Assembly (NCBI GenBank): GCA_965243185.1
Contig: OZ251531.1
Span: 496,001 to 560,000, forward strand
Length of the DNA stretch: 64,000 nt
Direction of reading: 5' to 3'
Origin: CBDBCU01 sp965243185
GTDB taxonomy: Bacteria > Chloroflexota > Dehalococcoidia > Lucifugimonadales > UBA3495
The translations under genes were made by a program, and so were the position numbers. The notes below the pieces were generated by a model. That model searched no databases. It was not told the DNA's origin and saw nothing but the letters and a program-made list of their open reading frames with translations. Every line of letters begins with the position of its first letter. Position 1 is the stretch's first letter. This document shows, one piece after another, positions 33,071-40,925 of this stretch.

Positions 33071-34207
33071 CTACGTGCTGGCGGTTACATCGGAGGGGGT
33101 AGCGCCGAAACGGGCGGCCAGCAGCTGGTCAGTGGTAGCCGGGGGCGTGGCGGCCAGTTCGTCAGCCAGTCCCTCCGGGGGGGCGACATCTTTCAGGGCC
33201 GGGATAACTTCCTCGCCCATCAAGCGGATGGAGCGCATAATTTTTTCGTGTTCGAGGCCGCCGAACATCATCCAGTTGCTGACATTGGTAACGCCCAGTT
33301 CGGCGGCTTGGCGGAACTTTTTAATGACGGTGTCGGGGCTGCCGAAGTAGAGCCGATCCATAAAACCGTCATCGTCGAGTTCGCCGGGATAGGGGCCGAC
33401 TTGCACTCGGCCGTTGGCAACTTCGAGGCGGTTGAGGGCGCGGCCGGCCCGGTTCTGCCAACGGGCGTAGTCCAGCAGCTTGCGGGCTTCGGCGTCGGTT
33501 TCGGCAACATGGGTGATGGACTGCAAGCCCAATTCCAAGCCGTGAATGGATTTGCCCAGGTCTTTGCGGGCGTGGATTAACGAAGCAAAGTGGGTACGGA
33601 CGCCGGCATCGCCGAGCAAGCCGGTAGTCAGCGGCATCATATCCCACTGGGCGGCCATTTTCATCGATTCTACGCTGGTGCCGGCAATCCAGAAGGGGGG
33701 ATGCGGCTGCTGCAACGGCTTGGGCCAAACGGTGGTTTCGTGGGGAATCTGGATGAAATCGCCGGCGTAGGTAAAGGATTCGTCCTGCGTCCACGCCTTG
33801 ACCATTACCTCGAGGCTTTCGACGAACTTCTGGCGGGAGTCCTCGAGGGTAACGCCGAAGCGGGACATTTCGTGGGGCTGGTAGCCGCGGCCGACGCCGC
33901 AGATAAAGCGGCCGTCAATCAGGTTGTCGAGGACGGCCACTTCCTCAGCCAGGCGAAGGGGATCCCAGATGGGGACAACCAGAATGCCGGTAGCGATTTT
34001 GAGCCGCTTGGTGCGCTGGCCGATATAGAGGGCTTGCATCAGCGGCGCCGGGGAGTTGCCGTAGTTGGAAAAGTGGTGTTCGGCGATCAGGCAGTAGTCG
34101 AAGCCCAGCTCCTCGGAGTATTGGATTTGCTCGACGCCCTCCTCGAAGAGGGTTTTCCAGTTGCGGAGGTGGGGATTCGGCCATTCGTAAAAGAGGCCAA
34201 ACTTCAT
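33071..34207 (-). CDS. LLM class flavin-dependent oxidoreductase
   Basis: A 378-residue luciferase-like protein: MKFGLFYEWPNPHLRNW, DYCLIAEHHFSNYGNSPAPL (EHH motif), LKIATGILVVPIWDPLRLAEEVA (about residues 70-92), GVGRGYQPHEMSRFG. It is the alkane/aldehyde monooxygenase-like subgroup. ATG 34207 gives the usual N-terminus; the longer frame to 34342 is upstream junk. A run of seven C near the C-terminus is in frame. The fourth LLM member in the window. Confidence 0.92.
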   Translation of the reverse strand: MKFGLFYEWPNPHLRNWKTLFEEGVEQIQYSEELGFDYCLIAEHHFSNYGNSPAPLMQALYIGQRTKRLKIATGILVVPIWDPLRLAEEVAVLDNLIDGRFICGVGRGYQPHEMSRFGVTLEDSRQKFVESLEVMVKAWTQDESFTYAGDFIQIPHETTVWPKPLQQPHPPFWIAGTSVESMKMAAQWDMMPLTTGLLGDAGVRTHFASLIHARKDLGKSIHGLELGLQSITHVAETDAEARKLLDYARWQNRAGRALNRLEVANGRVQVGPYPGELDDDGFMDRLYFGSPDTVIKKFRQAAELGVTNVSNWMMFGGLEHEKIMRSIRLMGEEVIPALKDVAPPEGLADELAATPPATTDQLLAARFGATPSDVTAST

Positions 34208-34421
34208 AAGCGGGGCTGCTCCTTGGGGGTAAGGTTGGCGGGGGAATGATTGGGGATACAGGGTATAACAGGGATGTGGATTGGTCAAGTTGGGGTGACG
34301 GTGGCGCGGTTTCAGAAACGGCGCCCGGCAAGTTGACAGCAACCGGGTTCAGACATACACTCAAAGCCGGCCAAGCCAAGGGGTTCAGCCGGAAAGTAAG
34401 GATAAGGGGGATAACAGGATT

Positions 34422-34661
34422 ATGCCCATTGACGCGGTGGATATAGTGCGGATGTGCGGCGGCTGCCGTTCCGAAATTGAGACCATCACGGTCAAAAAGG
34501 ACAATATGCGCCTTTTCGTGGATGAGGAAGTGTGGTGCGAGGGGTGCCAAGGCAACTACCCGGAAGTGCGGGACATTGCCGGCCGCCTGGACACCATCCG
34601 CAGCGAACAGCAGAGCTACCCGGAAAGCCCTACTTCCGGGCCGCCGGTACTGGCAAGGTAG
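34422..34661 (+). CDS. Small zinc-ribbon-like hypothetical protein
   Basis: A 79-residue protein with two cysteine pairs, CGGC at residues 12-15 and CEGC at 39-42, spaced for one zinc. Between them are charged beta-strand-like stretches (IETITVKKDNMRLFV). The C-terminus is Ser/Pro-rich and disordered. AGGA precedes the ATG. No family recognised. It is convergent with pth. Confidence 0.55.
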   Translation: MPIDAVDIVRMCGGCRSEIETITVKKDNMRLFVDEEVWCEGCQGNYPEVRDIAGRLDTIRSEQQSYPESPTSGPPVLAR

Positions 34662-34698
34662 GGGGGCGGGCGGCGACCGGTTATAGATACCGAGGCCG

Positions 34699-35256
34699 TT
34701 AGTTAAAGCGGTTCATTGCCGTGTCGATGCCGGATTCGAGCAGGCAATCGATGGCTTCGGCGGCTTGTTCGACGATGCGGGCGATTTCCGGGGCTTCGGA
34801 TTCGGAGAAGCGGCTGAGGACGTGGGCGACTTGTTCCTGGCCGGGGGCGGGAGGGCCGATGCCAACCCGGAGGCGGGCAAAGTCGGTGGTTTTCAGTTCG
34901 CTGATGATGGAGCGGATGCCGTTGTGACCGGCCGGGCCGCCGCCGGGGCGGAGGCGCAGTTTGCCGACCGGCAAGTCCATTTCATCATAGATTACTACCA
35001 GGTCGGCGGGTTTGGCGGCGAAGCGGGTTAGCAAGTAAGCCACGCCTTCGCCGCTGAGGTTCATAAAGGTGCGGGGTTTGGCCAGCACTACATCCTGCTG
35101 CTGATGGCGGCCGCGGCCGAGGACGGCTTTGGCGCGGCGTTCCGTGACGGCGATTTCCCAACGGCGGGAGAGCCGGTCGATGCAGCGAAACCCGACATTA
35201 TGGCGGGTGCAGCGGTAGCGGTCGCCCGGATTGCCCAAGCCGACGATTATCCGCAT
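34699..35256 (-). CDS. pth: Peptidyl-tRNA hydrolase
   Basis: Pth releases peptides from prematurely dropped peptidyl-tRNA. The 185-residue protein has MRIIVGLGNPGDRYRCTRHNVGF (about residues 1-23; catalytic His in RHNVGF), KPRTFMNLSGEGV, VIYDEMDLPVGKLRLRPGG and GHNGIRSI. Length and motifs are standard. It lies 25 bases downstream of ligA and is likely cotranscribed. Confidence 0.97.
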   Translation of the reverse strand: MRIIVGLGNPGDRYRCTRHNVGFRCIDRLSRRWEIAVTERRAKAVLGRGRHQQQDVVLAKPRTFMNLSGEGVAYLLTRFAAKPADLVVIYDEMDLPVGKLRLRPGGGPAGHNGIRSIISELKTTDFARLRVGIGPPAPGQEQVAHVLSRFSESEAPEIARIVEQAAEAIDCLLESGIDTAMNRFN

Positions 35257-35281
35257 AACAATTCCTTACACCCGGGCCCGG

Positions 35282-37345
35282 CTAGAGCAGGGCCGGCGGC
35301 GGTTCGGTTACGGCGGTGGACGGTTCGGCCAGCAGCTGCAGGAATGCCGTTTCGTCGAGTACCGGGACGCCGAGGCGTTGGGCGGCGTCGAGTTTGGAGC
35401 CGGGGGATTCGCCGGCGACGACATAGCCGGTTTTGCGGGTTACGGAGGAGGTGGCGCTGCCGCCGAGGGATTTGACTTTGCTTTCGGCTTCGCGGCGGGT
35501 CATCCCGGAGAGGGTGCCGGTGATGACAAAGGAGATGCCGTGCCAGGGCAAATCGCTTGGGTTGACGATTTCCAGTTCGTGGTGGAGTTTGACGCCGGCG
35601 GCTTGGAGCTGGCTAATGACTTCCCGGTTGTCGGCGACCTGGAAATAGTCAAAGATGCTTTCGGCGATTTTGGGGCCGATGCCTTCGATTTCCTGCAAAT
35701 CCTCTTGGCGGGCTTGGGCTAGTTGGTCGAGGCTGGCGTAACGCTGGGTGAGGAGTTCGGCGACTTCCGCGCCGACATGGGTGATGCCGAGGGCAAAGAG
35801 GATACGCGGCAGGGGGCGGGTTTTGCTGGCTTGGATGTTGCCGGTGATTTTGTCCGCCAAGCGGTCGCCCATCCGGTCGAGGGGCAGCAACTGGTCTTTG
35901 TGCAGGGAATAGAGGTCGGCAACGCTGCGGACTAATCCCTGGTCGATGAGGATGCGGCACCACTGTTCGCCCAAGCCGTCGATGTCCATAGCGCTGCGGC
36001 CGACGAAGTGTTTGAGGAGTTCAAAGAACTGGGCCGGGCAAGAGGCGTTGGGGCAGCGGTGCATAGCTTCGTCGTCGGGTTTGACGACCGGGGTTTGGCA
36101 GACCGGGCAGTGCGGCGGCATTTGGAATTCGGTTAGCCCATCGGGGCGGCGGGCCAGGATGGGGCCGACGACTTGGGGGATGACATCGCCGGCGCGTTCG
36201 ATAGTTACCCAATCGCCGATGCGGATGTCCTTGCGGCGGATGTCCTCCTCATTGTGCAAAGAGGCGTGGCGGACGGTGGCGCCGCTGACTACTACCGGCG
36301 CCAGGACGGCGTAGGGGTTGAGACTGCCGGTGCGGCCGACATTGATGCCGATTTCGAGCAGTTGGGTAACGGCGCGTTCCGCGGGGAACTTGTAGGCAAT
36401 GGCCCAACGGGGTTCCCGGCCGACGACGCCGAGGGCGTTCTGATAGTTGAAGGGGTCAACCTTGATGACGATGCCGTCCACTTCGTAGGGCAATTGGTGG
36501 CGGCGTTCCAGCCAATGCTGATAGTAGGCGTTGACTTCGTCGAGGGTGTGGCACAGGCGATTTTCCGGGTTGGTACGAAAGCCCAGTTCCTGGAGCCAGT
36601 GGAGGGTATCCCAATGGCCGGCGGGAGAGGGAGTTTCCCCGGCGGCGGTGAGGGAATAGACCCAGATGTGCATATTGCGGGATGCGGTGATTTTGGGGTC
36701 GAGCTGGCGGATGGTGCCGGCGCCGGAGTTGCGGGGGTTGGCAAAGAGGGGTTCGCCGCGTTCGGCCCGCTCCTCATTCAATTGGCGGAAACTGGCGAGG
36801 GGCATATAGACTTCGCCGCGGACTTCCAGGTAGGGCGGCGGGCTGCCCTGGAGTTGCAGGGGAATGGTGCGGATGGTGCGGAGGTTGTGGGTAACATTTT
36901 CGCCGGTGTAGCCGTTGCCGCGGGTGGCGCCTTGGGTCAGTACGCCGTTTTCGTAAATCAGGCTGACGGCCAAGCCGTCGATTTTCAGTTCGCAGGTCAT
37001 GGCAAAGGATGCGCCGTCGAGGAGGTTGGTGACGCGCTTGTGCCAAGCGGCTAGTCCGTCCGGGTCAAAGACATTGCCGAGGCTGAGCATAGTTTGGCGG
37101 TGCTGGACGGGGACGAAACCATCAGCCGGTTCGCCGCCGATGCGGTGGGTGGGCGAGTCGGGGGTTAGCAGTTGCGGGTAGTCGGCTTCGAGTTGGCGGA
37201 GTTCCTGCAACAGGCGGTCATAGTCGCCGTCGCCGATAACCGGGTCGTCCAGGACATAGTAGCGGTGGTTGTGGTAGTTAAGTTCCCGGGACAGGTCAGC
37301 GACCCGCTGCCGGGCGTGGTCGAGGTTTAGGCTGACATCCACCAT
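35282..37345 (-). CDS. ligA: NAD-dependent DNA ligase LigA
   Basis: LigA seals nicks with NAD+. The 687-residue protein has the NAD-binding Ia domain (YHNHRYYVLDDPVIGDGDYD), the adenylation motif CELKIDGLAVSLIYENG with nucleophile Lys, the OB fold (GDVIPQVVGP), a four-Cys zinc finger (CPVCQTPVVKPDDEAMHRCPNASC, spread over about 25 residues), helix-hairpin-helix repeats (LQEIEGIGPKIAESI) and a C-terminal BRCT domain (FVITGTLSGMTRREAE). A -10 TATACT lies about 36 bases upstream on the minus strand. Confidence 0.98.
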   Translation of the reverse strand: MVDVSLNLDHARQRVADLSRELNYHNHRYYVLDDPVIGDGDYDRLLQELRQLEADYPQLLTPDSPTHRIGGEPADGFVPVQHRQTMLSLGNVFDPDGLAAWHKRVTNLLDGASFAMTCELKIDGLAVSLIYENGVLTQGATRGNGYTGENVTHNLRTIRTIPLQLQGSPPPYLEVRGEVYMPLASFRQLNEERAERGEPLFANPRNSGAGTIRQLDPKITASRNMHIWVYSLTAAGETPSPAGHWDTLHWLQELGFRTNPENRLCHTLDEVNAYYQHWLERRHQLPYEVDGIVIKVDPFNYQNALGVVGREPRWAIAYKFPAERAVTQLLEIGINVGRTGSLNPYAVLAPVVVSGATVRHASLHNEEDIRRKDIRIGDWVTIERAGDVIPQVVGPILARRPDGLTEFQMPPHCPVCQTPVVKPDDEAMHRCPNASCPAQFFELLKHFVGRSAMDIDGLGEQWCRILIDQGLVRSVADLYSLHKDQLLPLDRMGDRLADKITGNIQASKTRPLPRILFALGITHVGAEVAELLTQRYASLDQLAQARQEDLQEIEGIGPKIAESIFDYFQVADNREVISQLQAAGVKLHHELEIVNPSDLPWHGISFVITGTLSGMTRREAESKVKSLGGSATSSVTRKTGYVVAGESPGSKLDAAQRLGVPVLDETAFLQLLAEPSTAVTEPPPALL

Positions 37346-38130
37346 TGGGGGGACTCTCCTGATTTGGGGTTGGGAAAGTAAGTATAATGGTTTTGGGGTT
37401 GGCGGGGTAAGGAAGGAGGCTGCGGGTTCTGATGGGTTTCGGGGTATTTCCCGGGTTCCGGTTGGCGGGGGAAGGATGATAGCCGGGGTGGGCGATGAGC
37501 CGGTACGGGGTAGGGCCGGGGCGGCGCCTCCGGGGCCGCTCCGGCGGGTTGGTCTTTGGGGATTGGGGATTTCGCTGGTGGCGGAACCCCTTGGCCCAGG
37601 GGCGCCGCCCGTCGCGGAAGGTGGTGGGCAAGGCTGGTCATTGGGTTGCCTGCTCTGGGGGGAATCCTGGCTTGCTCCGCCCGGAGTTTCCCGACCAGGT
37701 TGCCGACGGTGGATGGACCTTGGATTGGCTACTGCCGCCGCTGGGTATGGTTGCCGCTACCGGCGGGTTGGCCCAGTCCAGCTACCGGGGTTGACCACTC
37801 TCCAGTCAACCTGTTTAACTCCAGCTCCTGTAGGGAAGGGGCGGCGGTTTGGCGGCGATTGGGATTTGCCGTTTTCCGCAGCTCCGGATGGGGATTGAGG
37901 ATTCCTTAGTCCTGTCCCCGGGGTTAGGAGCGGGGCCCCGAAAAGCCGTGTTAGGGCGGTGGGGTCCACAGCGCGCTGTGAGCTATATTCAGTTTTACGG
38001 TAAGCTTAGCGTAAAGAACCCGGCGTCCCGGGGTCAGGTTAACCTAGACGAGTATTATTATGGGGTTGGGATTTTGAGATGTCAAGGAGTTTGGGACGGA
38101 ATTTCGGATGGATTTCAGGAATGGGAAGGT

Positions 38131-38160
38131 TCTGGATTCCCATTTTCGGGGGAAGGACGG
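38131..38160. repeat. dRS3-like palindromic repeat, diverged
   Basis: TCTGGATTCCCATTTTCGG... GGAAGGACGG: a diverged member of the TCTGGATTCCC-N8-GGGAATGACGG family. Confidence 0.7.
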
Positions 38161-38194
38161 TTTGCCCCCCTGCCGGGTCGGACGACCGCCCGGT

Positions 38195-38224
38195 TCTGGA
38201 TTCCCGTTTTCACGGGAATGACGG
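38195..38224. repeat. dRS3-like palindromic repeat
   Basis: Contains ATTCCC-GTTTTCAC-GGGAAT followed by GACGG, the same core length as neisserial dRS3 (ATTCCC-N8-GGGAAT). Other copies are at 38388, 43202, 43797, 46873 and 49593, with diverged copies at 38131, 40141 and 40269 and an inverted one at 40101. Confidence 0.85.
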
Positions 38225-38260
38225 TTGCCGGAGGATGGGGACGGTTTACCGCTGGGGAGA

Positions 38261-38318
38261 CGGCGGGGGAACTTTTGTAAAAGTTCCCCCGCACCCCCTC
38301 AAAACTTTTGGGTTTTTG
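38261..38318. repeat. REP-like double-hairpin repeat, copy 2
   Basis: GGCGGGGGAACTTTT / AAAAGTTCCCCCGC hairpin followed by CACCCCCTCAAAACTTTT, as at 4808. Confidence 0.85.
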
Positions 38319-38334
38319 GTTGTCTGCTGATGGA

Positions 38335-38373
38335 GAGTCGAGATTCCTCGGCTGTCGCCTCGGAATGACATAG
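38335..38373. repeat. GATTCCTCGG palindromic repeat, copy 1
   Basis: GAGTCGAGATTCCTCGGCT followed by CGCCTCGGAATGACAT. A second copy is at 45098-45133. Both sit about 20-40 bases after a REP-like unit. Confidence 0.75.
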
Positions 38374-38387
38374 CCAAGGAGTGGGGT

Positions 38388-38417
38388 TCTGGATTCCCGT
38401 TTTCACGGGAATGACGG
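38388..38417. repeat. dRS3-like palindromic repeat
   Basis: Same core as 38195-38224 (ATTCCC-GTTTTCAC-GGGAAT), same orientation. Confidence 0.85.
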
Positions 38418-38454
38418 TCGGGGGAAGGGGTTGACGGCGGCGGTGGGGTGGGGG

Positions 38455-39204
38455 TTACATGGCGGTGCGGCCGCCGTCGATGACCAGTTCGCTGCCGGTT
38501 ACGAAGGAGGATTCGTCGGAGGCGAGGTAGAGGGCGCCGTAGGCGACATCCTCGGGGCGGCCGATGCGGCCCAAGGGGGTGCGGCCAAGGCGTTCGCGGT
38601 ATTGTTCGTCGTCAGCCAAGAGATGGGCGGTCATGGGGGTTTCAATGATGCCGGGGTGGATGGAGTTGGAGCGGATGCCATCGGCGGCGTACTGAATGGC
38701 GGTGGCTTTGGTAAAGATGCGGACGGCCCCTTTGGAGGAGCCGTAGGCGGCGGACATTTGGCTGCCGACGAGGCCGGCGACGGAGGAGATGTTGATGATG
38801 GAGCCGCCGCCGGCGCGGCGCATTTCGGGGATGACGGCTTTGGCGCCGAGAAAGACGCCTTTGGCGTTGATGTCCATAATTTGGTCCCAGAGTTCGGGGG
38901 AGGTTTCCTCGACGCGTTCGGTGCGGTAGATGCCGGCGTTGTTGACGAGGATGTCGAGTTTGCCGAAGCGGGCGAGGGTAGCGGCGACGACTTCCTGCCA
39001 GTTGGATTCGCTGGTAACATCGAGGGGGAGGAAAAGGCATTCGCCGCCGGTTTCGTTGATTTCGGCTTCGACTTGACGGCCTTCGTCCTCGAGAATGTCG
39101 GCGATGACGATTTTGGCGCCTTCCTGAGCGAAGAGGCGGGCTTCGACGGCACCTTGGCCGCGGGCGCCGCCGCTAATGAGGGCTACTTTGCCTTGCAAGC
39201 GCAT
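38455..39204 (-). CDS. SDR family NAD(P)-dependent oxidoreductase
   Basis: A 249-residue Rossmann-fold protein with cofactor motif VALISGGARGQGAVEARL (GGxxGxG variant), NNAG in DILVNNAGIYRTE, catalytic Ser in INISSVAGLVG and the YxxxK pair in AAYGSSKGAVRIF, ending ELVIDGGRTAM. VIADILED after strand 2 (Asp) suggests NAD(H) preference. Classical SDR of the 3-alpha/20-beta or FabG-like type. Substrate unknown. Divergent from the membrane protein gene at 39318. Confidence 0.94.
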   Translation of the reverse strand: MRLQGKVALISGGARGQGAVEARLFAQEGAKIVIADILEDEGRQVEAEINETGGECLFLPLDVTSESNWQEVVAATLARFGKLDILVNNAGIYRTERVEETSPELWDQIMDINAKGVFLGAKAVIPEMRRAGGGSIINISSVAGLVGSQMSAAYGSSKGAVRIFTKATAIQYAADGIRSNSIHPGIIETPMTAHLLADDEQYRERLGRTPLGRIGRPEDVAYGALYLASDESSFVTGSELVIDGGRTAM

Positions 39205-39317
39205 AATGCTGTCTCCTTTGATGTTCGGTTAGGAGGGATTGTAACCGGCGGCGGGCCGGTGTCAAGGGGTTGGTGGTATATTGGGGGCAAGGTTAGACGC
39301 GGGAGTTTGGGGCGGGT

Positions 39318-39782
39318 ATGACGGTTCTGGACGGGATTTTGACGGCGATTTACTGGCTGCATAACTTGGGGGCGGTGGCCTGGGTAGGAGGGAGCGTGTT
39401 TTATCTGCTGGTGCTGCGGCCGGCGTGGCGGCGGACGGCGGCCAGCCCGGAGCTGCGGCGGACTATAGGGGAGGAGTTTCGGGGGATGGTGCATACGGCG
39501 ATTGCCATTCTGGTGGTTACCGGGGCGGTTATGGCGGTGGCGCAGCTGACGCGGGAGGAGGTCAGCGGGATGTATCTGGCGGCGTTGGGGGTGAAGGTGG
39601 GTTTGGCCGGGTATATGATGCTGCTGGTGTGGTGGGGACGGCGGCCGGCGGCGCAACAGGAAGTAAGCACGGAGTTGGGACGGTGGGGTAGGATTAAGGC
39701 GGGTTTGACCGGGACGACGGCGCTGCTGGTTTTGGGGGTGCTGGTGATTGGGCTGTCGGATGTGCTGGCGGCTTTGGGGTAG
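39318..39782 (+). CDS. Four-helix membrane protein, CopD-like
   Basis: A 154-residue protein with four hydrophobic segments (IYWLHNLGAVAWVGGSVFYLLVL in two parts; MVHTAIAILVVTGAVMAVA; LAALGVKVGLAGYMMLLVWW; ALLVLGVLVIGLSDVLAAL). The His in WLHNLGAVAWVGG and MVHTA fits the CopD/DUF2269-like family, where histidines may bind heme or copper. It begins at ATG 39318 with only a weak ribosome site. Function is not proven for this family. Confidence 0.65.
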   Translation: MTVLDGILTAIYWLHNLGAVAWVGGSVFYLLVLRPAWRRTAASPELRRTIGEEFRGMVHTAIAILVVTGAVMAVAQLTREEVSGMYLAALGVKVGLAGYMMLLVWWGRRPAAQQEVSTELGRWGRIKAGLTGTTALLVLGVLVIGLSDVLAALG

Positions 39783-39876
39783 GGGGTTCAGTTTTGGATA
39801 CTCCGGATTTCCATAGGGACGGTTAGATTGGGACGGGGCCGGTTAAAGGCAGAGATGCAGTTTAGGGGAGGGAACG

Positions 39877-40059
39877 GTGAAACGGGAGTTGATGGAGATA
39901 TTGGCTTGCCCGGAGTGCAAGGGGGAGTTGGAGTTGACGGTGGATGTGGAGGCGGGGGATGAGGTGGTGGAGGGGAGTCTTTACTGCGGGGTGTGCGGGG
40001 AGAGTTATCCGATAGGGGATGGGATTCCGAATTTGCTGCCGGCGGGGATGCGGGGGTAG
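39877..40059 (+). CDS. Trm112/UPF0434-like zinc-ribbon protein
   Basis: A 60-residue protein starting at GTG 39877. It reads MKRELMEILACPECKGELEL and later YCGVCGESYPIGDGIPNLLP, the exact layout of Trm112-like proteins (CPxC...CxxCGxxYPIxDGIPxLLP). In other organisms these act as activator subunits for methyltransferases or stand alone; here no methyltransferase is adjacent. GGGAGGGAACG upstream may serve the ribosome. Confidence 0.85.
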   Translation: MKRELMEILACPECKGELELTVDVEAGDEVVEGSLYCGVCGESYPIGDGIPNLLPAGMRG

Positions 40060-40100
40060 GGGAAAGCGGCGGTTTGGTTAGGGCGGCCGCAGGTTAAGGT

Positions 40101-40130
40101 TGTCCTTCCCGGGAAAGGAGGAATCCAGAG
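40101..40130. repeat. dRS3-like palindromic repeat, inverted
   Basis: Reverse complement of the family (TGTCCTTCCCGGG ... GGAATCCAGA). With the copy at 40141 it forms a facing pair. Confidence 0.7.
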
Positions 40131-40140
40131 GCTGTGGTAT

Positions 40141-40170
40141 TCTGGATTCCGGTTTTCGGGGGAAGGACGA
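40141..40170. repeat. dRS3-like palindromic repeat, diverged
   Basis: TCTGGATTCCGGTTTTCGG ... GGAAGGACGA. Confidence 0.7.
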
Positions 40171-40186
40171 TCGAGGGGATGGGTTA

Positions 40187-40248
40187 CGGCGGGGGAACTG
40201 TCACATAAAGTTCCCCTGCACCCCCTCAAAACTTTTGAGTTTTGGGGA
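40187..40248. repeat. REP-like double-hairpin repeat, copy 3 (diverged)
   Basis: GGCGGGGGAACTGTCACAT AAAGTTCCCC, then CACCCCCTCAAAACTTTTGAG. The first hairpin loop is altered relative to the other copies. Confidence 0.8.
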
Positions 40249-40268
40249 GTTTTTTTAAGGGCGGCGGC

Positions 40269-40298
40269 TCTGGATTCCCACTTTCGTGGGAAGGACGA
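40269..40298. repeat. dRS3-like palindromic repeat
   Basis: TCTGGATTCCCACTTTCGTGG GAAGGACGA, 19 bases before the selenoprotein stop. Confidence 0.75.
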
Positions 40299-40316
40299 TT
40301 TCGATATGTGATAGCC

Positions 40317-40847
40317 CTAGCTGCCGGTAAGGACTGCTGCTACTTCCGTGGCCAGGGTTTCGGCGCGTTGGCGGAGTTGGGCGCGGTCGAGGTTTTCGAT
40401 GGGGTGGGGGGTGTAGAGGGTGGGGTAGTCGGGCGCGCCCCACATTTTGGCCATAGCTTGGGCGGTGTGGGTGAAGCGGTCGGTGCAGATGGTGGCGGAG
40501 GGGATGCCGGCCTTTTCGGTGTGGATGCCGTCGTGCACACTGCACGCGCTGCAAGAGCCTCAATCGCCGATGGCAATGATGACGGCATCGCAGTCTTGGG
40601 CCAGGGCGGCGAGGGCAGCCGGGTCAGCCGGGCGGGAGGCGCTGGGTTTGCGATGCCACTGGACGCCGGCGATTTCGTAACGAGTGCGGAGGGTTTCGGC
40701 CAGTTCCGCAAGGAGGACATCGGCGTTGCGCTTGCTGTCGTCGATGATGCCGAGGCGGGCGCCGGCAAGGGTGGGCAGACGGGGCGCGCCGTTAAAGGGG
40801 GCGATTACCGGTTCAGTGGTGGGGTTGATGAGGGTATATTCGGGCAT
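40317..40847 (-). CDS. UGSC-motif selenoprotein (UGA decoded as selenocysteine at residue 96)
   Basis: Two frames separated by a single in-frame TGA (40562-40560) form one protein of 176 residues. Around the TGA the reading is AIIAIGD-U-GSCSACSVHDG with D-U-G-S-C at residues 95-99, matching the UGSC selenoprotein family, in which U-G-S-C is the presumed redox site. The upstream half has GARLGIIDDSKRNADVL, the downstream half GIPSATICTDRFTHTA, both family-like. Just after the UGA, CGTGCA-GTG-TGCACG can form a small hairpin, a possible bacterial SECIS element. Read as separate genes, the second half would lack a ribosome site. The next upstream gene (40926-41987) is probably its partner. Sel genes are not in the window. 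Confidence 0.85.
40524..40562 (-). promoter_or_regulatory. Sec UGA codon and candidate SECIS hairpin
   Basis: The UGA at 40562-40560 is followed about 15-30 bases later by a six-base stem CGTGCA/TGCACG with a three-base loop. Bacterial SECIS elements sit just after the Sec codon. The hairpin was found by eye, without folding software. Confidence 0.5.
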
Positions 40848-40925
40848 TAGTCTGGCTCCTTTGGGTGGGGATTTGGCTACCCGGCGGCAGGGTCAAGGGG
40901 AGCGGAAAGATGGATACTTTTGGGG

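Larger units (their letters stand above)
37346..38454. other. 1.1-kb gene-free region with repeats
   Basis: No frame here has a convincing start, ribosome site or family resemblance. The left part (37346-38100) is GC-rich unique sequence with nothing recognised beyond the ligA promoter. The right part holds three dRS3-like palindromes, one REP-like unit and one GATTCCTCGG palindrome, listed separately. Confidence 0.6.

Noticed and set aside
37476..37909. Several overlapping plus-strand frames of 100-140 residues
   Set aside because: No ribosome sites, no recognisable domain, and three frames are open at once in GC-rich DNA; treated as non-coding.
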